NCBI GenBank assembly: GCA_025024175.1
Contig: QCXZ01000137.1
Span: forward strand, 25,420,001 to 25,484,000
Length of the DNA stretch: 64,000 bases
Reading direction: 5' to 3'
Origin: Rhyzopertha dominica
Taxonomy: Eukaryota > Arthropoda > Insecta > Coleoptera > Bostrichidae
In this document: in pieces, positions 49,634 to 59,300 of the stretch
How the letters are laid out: each line of letters begins with the position of its first letter
Position numbering within the stretch: the stretch's first letter is position 1
Translations under genes and position numbers: made by a program
Notes under the pieces: generated by a model
What the model was told of the DNA's origin: nothing
Databases searched by the model: none
What the model saw: only the letters and a program-made list of their open reading frames with translations

Positions 49634-52600
49634 TCAGTACTCATCTTTCTCAAATGGATGATGTGGATGGCCCAAACCCCTAAAATAATCAATATCAATT
49701 AGAAACATAAACATAAATATTAACATAATAAAACTTACGCGGTCATAGGACAAAATCTTCCATTACAGTCAAAGCTATCTAATGTTGCCATATCACCATT
49801 AGACAATTCAAAATCAAAGATTTCAAAATTCTCCTTTATCCTGGATTTTGTGACAGATTTTGGTATAGTAATAACTCCTCGCTGAACTTGGTACCTCAAC
49901 ACTACTTGTGCTGTAGATTTCCCATATTTAGAGGCTAGCTCCTTCAATTTGGGATCTTCCAGTAAAAGAGGATCATCGGGCTTAGCCCAGGGTCTGTCAG
50001 GAGATCCCAAAGGACTGTATGCAGTGACGGTGATACCTTTTGATTTGCAAAATTCTATCAATCTTTTCTGGTTCAGATATGGATGTGATTCAACCTAAAA
50101 CATTTAATGTTTAATTTAAGAGTAATTGCAGCTGTTCTGTTATATTTCTCTGATTATATCAAATATTATCTCGTCATTGTAATTATAGTGTACATAACAT
50201 CGTGAAGTGCTAGCAGCATCATTGATAATATCCACTTATTCACATTTCATTACAGTTACATTTTGCTTAGTCAACAATGATTGCAAGTGGCAGGATTTAA
50301 ATTCATTTAATTGTTCTTTTTTTTGGCACATTATATATAGTACCCGAAATTGGAGAAGGTAATTAAAGGGATTCTACGCTTATTTTCAAAACTCAAATAA
50401 GGCATTTTTCCTCCCTTGTGCTAAGCTTGCCATACACAGGAAGAGTGTCACACCTCACACTTGATATTTAATGAACTCAGGCCTGTAGCCTTTCCTCCCT
50501 TAAGGAAGGGAAAGTGTGGTAGTTGATATTTAATGAGCTTGAGTAGGCCTGGTAAGCTTGCCATGAAACGAACAAGTCTGCATTGATATCTAATCGTAAT
50601 ATTGACAAAAATCTGAAGTAAGAAGGTATATACAAATCTGTGCTCTACAGTCTGCATTTTTATATTATATATTTATACATATTAAATGACTTCTAGTTTA
50701 CTGTGTTTGTGACTGTGTTTTTCTTTTTATTCAAGAGGAACGGAGGTGCTGTTTTCCATGTATTAAAAGAACATTGGTCTTTGTAGCCAGCCTAAAACAC
50801 TTCTGAGTTACTATTAAACAAATGTTAGCTGTGTATAGTTAATATCGTAAATTTGCTCAAACCAGAACAGCACACTAAATTTAAGGTGCTAGAATTATAG
50901 CGTTGTTTCATTGCAAGAATTATTTTAACTCAAAGGAATAATCATGTTTTTTTTTTATTCTAAAGAGTTTATAAACTGCTCACCTCAAAAATGCATAAAA
51001 TATTACAACTAACCAACTGTGAAACAGGATAAATTACTTGAACTTACTTCATTTTTAAAAAATATTGCTTGTTTGTAAAAATTAAAAAAAAACTGAAAAT
51101 AGTAGGGTACTTAATTTTAAAAAAAGAAAAACGGGTAGATGCACTACTTAGAATAAACTACATTTACTTTCAATGAAAGTGGAAGTCATTGTGAAAGGTA
51201 ACAATATTTTTGAAATTTTTAAAATATAGTGTGTAAAGTATGGAGCAATATCCCCTTATTCAAATAATACAAATAGCTCAGTTTTATATTTATTTGAATT
51301 TGAGTTGGTGCCATGAATACCTAGTACTTATTTTAGCTTTCACATATGAATTAATTAAATTGTACTCTCTAAACAGGGGCATTTATTAATTTTTCTAATG
51401 CTTAAATCTTAGTACACCATCTCCAAGACAATCAAGTCAGATGCTAATTGACTACTATTAGCTTTATTTCATATATAATATACTGTATATTAATCCTTCT
51501 GAATTATCGCATAAAGAATGACCTAGGTACTTGTATTTATTTTTTTTACATAGGTATCTGCTCAAGTTTGGCTTTCATAGAAGACAGCATGCAGCCAAAA
51601 ATATATTTTAAATATAATATGGTATAGCAAACATCTTGTAATAGAAGAGCTATGTTAGTTAATAACCTTATCAAACATTACCTACATATTGCCTTTATCA
51701 GTTTTCAATAAGTGAAGTAGTATCAAAATAAGTACTTCACTTTTCAATTAAGGGAATAACAAGATAAGTGAACTGGATCACCCTCTTTACAACCACTAAC
51801 CTGATTATTAACTGGCTTAATAGTGGCAATATCCAAAATTCTTTCAATCTGCCTCTTGTTAAAATTTGACAAACCAATTGACCTTACAAGACCTTTCTTA
51901 ACCACTTCTTCTAAGGCTTTCCATGTGTCAACATAGTCCACTTCGCTAAAAATTATTTTTCCTCGTTCATCTTGTGGGAATAAGGCACCACCTTCCTGAA
52001 ATATAAATACTTATCATAATTAAAGTTGTGTAATCTAAAATTAAAGTGTCTAGTTATATTAAATAATTGTATTTATCTAGAACAGTTAAAAGTTTAAATT
52101 GATATGCATATTATCTTATCAGGTCCAAATTCTTCCATTTGCTACTTCAGTTTTGAGCATTAAAAATAATATGTGAATACTGTTGCATAATTTTGAACAC
52201 ATTCAGTAATACTGTCAATTAAAACTTCTGGCATACCTACTACAGAATACCATAATCACTAATAAAAGCTAATAATTAGGTACTAAAATTCTAATAGAAT
52301 TCTTATACCACACTACCACAACACATTTCATAAAAACAAAGATATTTATATTAAAAAGATACCTAAATGTAGGTATAGGTAGGAATACCTACCATCACAT
52401 TTAAAAAACCAAAAATTATGATTTGTTATTTACTTTAACTCATTCGTTATTTAGACAAATTATGGTTTTATCATACTGTGCACCTATTTTACATATACAT
52501 ATACTTTATCAAACACTAATCACAGTGAAATATGTACTATAAAACTATAATTCAATCATACCTGATATGCCAATGGCCAATGAATTAAATACAAATCCAA

Positions 52601-52990
52601 ATATTTCAATCTTAAGTTGTGTAATGTTTCTTGCAGAGCTTTCTCAACTAGATCGGGACGATGAAAAGTATTCCAAAGTTTGCTAGTTATAAAAAGGTCT
52701 TCTCTTTGCACCACACCTTCTGCAATTTTCGCAGCTATTCCTTCTCCAACTTCTTTTTCGTTTCCATACACATAGGCACAATCTATGTGGCGATATCCAA
52801 TATCAATTGCATCCTTCACAGCTTGAGTTACTTCTCCTGGTTTAGACTATAACGACCAAGTGTTACAACTTACAACTAATTTTAATTTTTAAAGTGGCCT
52901 GAATCAAGTACTACCTACCTTCCAGGTACCCAATCCAAAAATTGGGATTTCATAGCCATTATTCAATTTAACCTTCGGCACCTCAACCAT
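49634..52990 (-). CDS. Aldo-keto reductase, AKR1-type, gene C, complete
   Basis: A third reductase of the cluster. Exons on the minus strand: 52990-52919, 52846-52562, 51995-51801, 50094-49739 and 49679-49634, in frame for 317 residues. It starts [19 protein letters not shown]. Catalytic Asp46 and Tyr51 (IDCAYVY), Lys80 (TSKLW) and His113 (LIHWP) are present, as are [25 protein letters not shown] and [10 protein letters not shown]. The usual VECHPYL reads VESHPYL, so a normally conserved Cys is Ser. The tail is [11 protein letters not shown]. Intron 1 is only 72 nt, against 9.7 kb in gene A. This gene is free of large insertions and is the most compact member. It is expected to be an active NADPH-dependent carbonyl reductase; the substrate is unknown. 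Confidence 0.93.
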
Positions 52991-53763
52991 CTTTGCTTGC
53001 ACATACGTAGTAACTGCTGATAATGAAAACTGTTCAAACAGTAATCTAATAGTGTTGTCTGTTCTCGGGTAAGTATTTAATTAACATTCAGCAGCTCTTA
53101 TCAGAATCAAATTTTAAACTTACCAACTGACAGTAGACGTCACACGCCGCCAAATGACACGTATGGAGCGCAGTGGCGGCTCGTGAGTGGCATAACAAAA
53201 TTTGAACGAAATCGTTAGGGAAACAAGATCGTTTTGCTCCTAAATAAATAAAACAGTTTTTAACGAAATAGGAGTCAATACTTTCCAAAATATGTATACA
53301 ACGGTAGAGCCCCTATAAATATGTTTAATTGGTTCATTTTAATTAAAACGAAGTTTATTTAAGTACTTTTAATTGCACACGCTATCAATATAGATCATTG
53401 CTTGTTCACATGCTGCTGCCATCTTCTTATATTTTATGTCAATCTTTTCTTCTTTTCTACTACCTGTAGGAGTAGGTTACATTCACACATCGCCCTGATA
53501 ACAGGACGAAACATCAACACGTCTATTATGCTATATAAATTTATAAATGGCCCTCTTTTAGAAACAGGATGATAGAAGTTTCAAATGTCACCGGTAGATG
53601 GCGGTAACTTATAAGTGTAAGATTTTTAAATTTTTTGATTTATTTTATTATCTTATTCTGAGTGAAACATTTATCTATGGTAAACATATAATGATCATGC
53701 AATCGGAGGACGTGACATAGGAATGTGTTATATAAACTTTTAATATGCTCTGAACAGTTACAA
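52991..53763. other. Upstream region of AKR gene C
   Basis: No further gene is supported. It should contain the promoter of gene C; no clear TATA box is visible. The minus frame at 53088-53288 is not recognisable. Confidence 0.4.
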
Positions 53764-53777
53764 CACGGATAAGGTTA

Positions 53778-53973
53778 TTTTTTTTTTTTGGCCCTGCCTA
53801 TTTGGCAATTAGCCAGCTCATTAGTATTTTTAATATTGTTTATTGATAATATACTTTTTTACATTATAAATGGACACTCACAACATCCATGCCTTACGCG
53901 GGATTCGAACCCGCAGTCTACCTGGCCATAGGCAGTCACGCTTCCGCGCTACCCACTAGACCAGCTAGGCCGG
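53778..53973 (-). mobile_element. tRNA-derived SINE with 14-bp target duplication
   Basis: On the minus strand a tRNA-like head contains TAGTGGGTAGCGC (A-box-like) and a perfect B box, GGGTTCGAATCCC. A ~100-bp unrelated body follows and a 12-A tail (12 T at 53778-53789 on the plus strand). The flanking CACGGATAAGGTTA is identical at 53764-53777 and 53974-53987: a 14-bp target duplication, the mark of LINE-driven insertion. The head is not a working tRNA gene, given the tail and duplication. Exact duplication implies a young insertion. Confidence 0.92.
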
Positions 53974-53987
53974 CACGGATAAGGTTA

Positions 53988-54659
53988 GGTGCNCAATTTT
54001 TGAAATGAAGTATCTACCGTTTCACAAGTTTCATTTACCTTNTAAGTGTTGTTGAGTTTGTCATAGTTTTGTTAAATTCGTTGTTTATCATTCGATATGA
54101 CGAAATTTAAAGTCGTTTAGAGCCGACGAACAAATAAATGTGCGGTAATACATAGTTTAATTGTTGTATACGATAATCATTGTTATTATACGGTAATTTT
54201 ACACTTATGGCGATAAACTGAACGATTGGTACTTGTAATTTTATAGCTTGAAATGAAAATAAAACCTAATTTTAACCACTAAAAAGGAAATTGTGTCACT
54301 TTATGGTGCTTAACTTATTAAAAAATTATATACTTAACATGGACCGCCACCTATCATCCATCCGGTAAAGCTTGCATTCGCCGGAAAATGGGGAGGGTCG
54401 TTGGGCATCCTTAGTGGAGGGTATTCGTAGTCTTGTATATTTTGGTTTTGTTTTTCTTTAACGTTTATAGGTTAAAGGATATCATATTAAAGCTTCATGT
54501 TTGAATTTATAAAAGATCGAGAAAAATTATCAAGGGACACTTTTTTTACCGTAGTGGAAAAATTTTAAATAAATATCTTATTTGTTACAGATATTGAAGC
54601 CAGAGAAGCACAATCCTTTCCTGTAATTTAGCAAGTATAAGTTTTGTCTGATATAATTA
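53988..54659. other. Spacer, no recognised feature
   Basis: AT-rich, with two Ns near 53993 and 54042. No gene supported. Confidence 0.35.
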
Positions 54660-55025
54660 CGTTTTGGGATCATGGTTTTTTGCAATTACAACCCCTTTTT
54701 CAGTCAAACCTCTGTGGATAATTATAGGACTTCAGTTTACAATAGTGAATTGCCAATCATCAAAAAATTTAAATTCCACACGCGCAAATGGCATATGATC
54801 ACTAACCACAATTGTTGGAATACCAAATCTACAAATTTCTTTGAGTTTCTGTATAATACAGTTTTATATTTTAATTTTGTAATTTCCGGCCACTCTGAGT
54901 AATAATCAACCAATATAAGGTAAGTAATTCCTGCCTGTTCAGCTATATCAACACCAACTTTATAAAATGGTAAAACAGGTATTTCATGATCTAATAAGGG
55001 TTCTTTAACTTTTGACCTGATGATT
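54660..55025 (-). pseudogene. Ty3/Gypsy-type integrase fragment
   Basis: The minus strand reads EPLLDHEIPVLPFYKVGVDI, then TYLILVDYYSEWPEITKL, and after a frame break FGIPTIVVSDHMPF and FDDWQFTIV. This is an rve integrase core: GVDI holds the first catalytic Asp and VSDHMPF the second. The third acidic residue, the protease, the reverse transcriptase and the LTRs are not found nearby. At least one frameshift and stops make it dead. It is a short relic of an LTR retrotransposon. Confidence 0.75.
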
Positions 55026-56322
55026 TTTTGACATTTTTATAAGTATTTTAATTAAGTATTTTGTAAGCATTTTAAAATTCAAAAAGTTCACTTTTTTTAG
55101 TAAGAAACATTAATTTTCTGCTCAGAATTGTCCTAAACCTCAAAAATTATATGACAAGACGAAAGTGAGACCCTACGATGAAATTTTATATAATTTGGAC
55201 TTGACTCTAGACTTTTTAGAGTATATCTTAAATCGACAATTCCGACGGGGAACTGTTGGTTTTTGACTTTAGTTCTTAACCTTCGATTCGTAATTCCCAC
55301 CTTCTAGCTGGGTGGCTAATGTTTGTCTGGATGATAAAATCAAGGCTTCTGGCGTAGTAAGTCGGCAATACTTATTTGAACTCTTTGTGTAACAACTTTG
55401 TTGCAAATGATTTCAATAGCGCATTGTTACAACCCCCTTTCTTAGGTAAGGCCGGGTAACGCTGCCACCACCCCCACAAGGTGAGGGAACCTTAGCTAAA
55501 AACTTCCTGAGAAAATGGACGATTTCCAACGATGTTACTCTTCAGAGACTAATGGGTCGCTGTTAGTGTTTGGGAAAATATTTATGATTTGACTCGAATA
55601 ATTAAAAAAGCTAACTTTCAATTTATCACTTATATTAGATTTTAAACTAATATTTCACTTTAGCAAGACAAACTATTATAATGATAAATGTTTACACGTA
55701 GCAAGTGACTGGTTATAAATAGAAATAATAAACATTCGGAAGCAAGAGTCGATTATTTGAGTTGAGAACGAATGAATTGTGGAAATAAATTATTATTAGA
55801 CAAAAACTTACCAACTCAAATATTACGTCCTTCTTGGCCCCTCGGTAGTTGACATTTTTAGAAGAACGAAGATAAAAGTGCATGAGAAATCAAATTAACT
55901 TAATTTTATTGTACTGTAAATTTTGATGTTAGCGCGACCACGAATGAACCAAGACTCTGCGTTTTCCGGTTGAGAAGTTGTTAGTAACGTGAAATTTTGG
56001 AGACGTCGTCAAATCGGTGGACGTCGACCGACCTAGGTACTAAAAACTGCTAGATCTGTCGATTTGGCGTTTCGGCGTCACCGGTGCTATGTCCATCCGC
56101 TAATCCGTAAGCATTTCTCAACTTCCTGTTGGTGTTACATCGATAATGAAAAAAATACAAAAAATTGGAATACTCGAGGAGTATAACAGCATTATCACTT
56201 CAAGAACTTCTTATCTAGACTAAACACAACATATAGGTATACCAGGAAGGGTTTACTACATGATATAACTAATAATATTAATCTGCAATTTATATTACAA
56301 TACATAGTATTCGATAAGTTCA
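55026..56322. other. Spacer between integrase relic and AKR gene D
   Basis: No gene is supported. The C-rich block near 55430-55500 (GCCGGGTAACGCTGCCACC) stands out but I cannot assign it. Confidence 0.35.
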
Positions 56323-59300
56323 TCAAAATTCTATATTAAACGGATAATGAGGAGCTCCCTTCAGCTCTGCAGCAGGTACTATCCTTCCATTACAATCGAA
56401 AGAGTCCAGGATCTCCATATCTTTAGGATCAAGACAAAAGTTAAACACATCCGCATTTTCAATTAAGCGCTTCTTATTTACAGATTTAGGAATCGGTACA
56501 GCGCCATTCTGGACAATGTAGCGCAAAATTACTTGAGCAGTGGTTTTGTTGTGTTTCTTAGCAATTTCCACCAGCCTCGGGTCCTCAAAGGACAGCGTAG
56601 GATCATCAGGCTTTGCCCAAGGGCGTGTCGGAGATGCAAACGGACTATAAGCAATGACTTCAATCGAACGTGCCTGGCAGAACTTTATAAGTTTCTTCTG
56701 GTTTAGAAGAGGATGGGCTTCTATCTGCAATAATACATATGAATAAGTTATTTTAATTACAAACAGCTAACACACTCAGGTGCAAAATAAACACATCAGA
56801 TAATTGAAAGAAATGAAGTTCGTGAAGTTTGAAATACAAATTCGCCAAAGATTAGAGAAGAAGCCATTTAAGAGCATATTAGTCAAGAACCTGATCCGTC
56901 GCCGATAGTAAGGCTATGATCTAGTCAAGAGCATTTAGGTAATGTGAAATTTGGTGCAATGGACTTTTGTACTCTTTACAGAGAAGTCCAATTCTGCTCA
57001 CACTCACCATATATTTGAAACCAAGCTTGAAGCCGAAGAGGACAATGATCAGCGGAGTGCATTTTTCTTTTTAGATTTAATTATAGCGCAGGCTCCATAG
57101 TAATGGTGTGAGCTGAGATGTAAACCGAGGCTAGTATGTTGGATTCATTTTTATTGGAGCTAGATCGCTGATTGTACGGCATTATACAGTATGAACCAGC
57201 AGGATATTTCAGGTTCTGTTCGACTGATTTTTCTGAAATTGTGCATGGGCCTATGAGTAATTAAAATGCATTTTCTGGAATTTTTCAACTTCGTGTCAGC
57301 TCTCGTTACCGAGATATGGGCGCAAGTTGCATTTTTTTAAACGGAAAGGGGGTCAAAATTATTCGTTATCGCCAAGTAAGAACAAAAGCTCCAGGTGTCT
57401 CCATTTTCCTCGTGACTGGTGATAATTTTCATTCACTTTGTTATTTGCAATCGCAATGCCTCAGTTAAGTGAACATGATCGCATCGAAATTTTGATGATG
57501 ATTGGTTATGGAGATAGAAGGCGAAGTTATTCAGAAGTAGTTGCACTCTACAATGCAATTCATGAAGATCGTGAACCATTTGCCAGATCAACAGTTACCT
57601 ATAAAACATTGCAACGTTTTGACGAAACCGGCGGTGTTAAAAATCGTCAAAAACCAGGACGTCCAAAGGTTACTACGAGTGAGGAAAGTGGCTTGAATAT
57701 CCTTTTAGATGTGCAAGAGAATCACAAGTGTTCCGTACAACAGCGTGGTCTCACTCACCATATTAGCAGAAGATCTGCTCAGAAAGATTTGGAAAAAGAG
57801 AAGTTTCATCCATAAAAAATTCACTTATTACAAGAACTGAGCGAATATGATTTCGATCGTAGGATAGAATTTTGCAAAACTGCTACCTATGAACACGATA
57901 GATGAAGATAGAAACATTTTAAATTGGATTATGTTTTCTGATGAAACGACTTTGTGCCTCAATGGTAATGTGAATAGACATAATTGCAGATATTGGTCGG
58001 TCACAAATTCACATTGGATGGAACAAGTCCATACACAACACCCTCAGAAAGTGAATGTCGGGTGTGGTTTTATCGGTGAACACATTATTGGGTTTTTTTT
58101 TCATCGATGGAAATTTGAATTCGGTCAAGTATTTACAGCTCTTGCGCGAACGCATTATACCAGAACTTATTCGCCTGTTCCCTAATCGTGAATATGCTGC
58201 GCCTACTTCTGAACAGATGGTTGCAGTCAACGTTCGTGGATATTTGAATGCAATATTTCCAGACAGATGGATTGGTAGGCGGGGAACGATTTTTTTCTTT
58301 GGGGGCATCTGAAAAATCGTACAACTCCATCTGATTAGAAAAGAATACAGGAGCGTCATCATTTGCATGCGCGATTTGCACGTCATAACCAGTGTCGCCA
58401 TCGTTAATAGGGGTCAGTTAATAGGTTACAGTACAATACGCAGCACACAGCAAAATAGAAGGATATACATATTATGCAGACAAAACACTAATAATAAAGA
58501 AATACTGAATAAACAGTAAATACGAAACGGGCTAATAAAAACACGCACTCTGACCGTCTACTCCAAACGAAACGCGAACGTTGAATAATAGACAAATGCT
58601 AGCACGCCACTGAATGGTATCGTTACCTGGCAACGGTTGGTCTCGCGTGCAAAAAATGGTTTATGCGCATGACGTCACTGATGTTGCCCTGTATTCTTCT
58701 CTATTCAGATAAAGTGTACAGTGTTTTTCATCTATAAAAGTGACAGGGCGTCATCAGTGACATCATTGCGCAGTAGCTCTATTTTCGAACAAGGTCAGCT
58801 GTTGGAATAATTATCCCATAGGCGTCGAAACCGGTTTACTAGAATACCGGTAAAGCCGCCAAGAAGGCTTGATAGGTGCCAAAGAACATCTCGAAGAGCA
58901 ACAAAAAGAAGAAACGCCGAAGGAAGGAGAGCTGCGCCATTCACATTTACAAAGTGCTGAAGCAGGTCCACCCCAACACCAATATCTTCTGCAATATATC
59001 CAGAAAATATTTTCGACGCGCCACTGGTATCGCGATGAATAGATAGGCAACCAGACTCGCCGCGCATATGACGGTACCACTTGATGACGTCGCTGTCACT
59101 TTCTCCCGTGAAAAACGCTGTGCTTATGCTGATTTAAGGAAAAATGGTAATACCTGGCTTTTTTGTCCATTTTAGCGATAAAGCAAATTGTCTTCATTCT
59201 TTTTGTTCTTTGTTTTTGAAATCAGGAACAAATATCCTTTTCAACGATGTACCTTTTGACCCCCCTTCCCATTAAAAAAAATGTAACTTGCCCTCACATC

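Noticed and set aside
53880..53973. A functional tRNA gene
   Set aside because: The tRNA-like head is followed by an unrelated body and poly(A) tail and is bounded by a 14-bp target duplication, so it is a SINE.
58795..59080. Two minus-strand frames of about 90 codons
   Set aside because: They are antisense to the H2B pseudogene, whose plus-strand reading matches a known protein.
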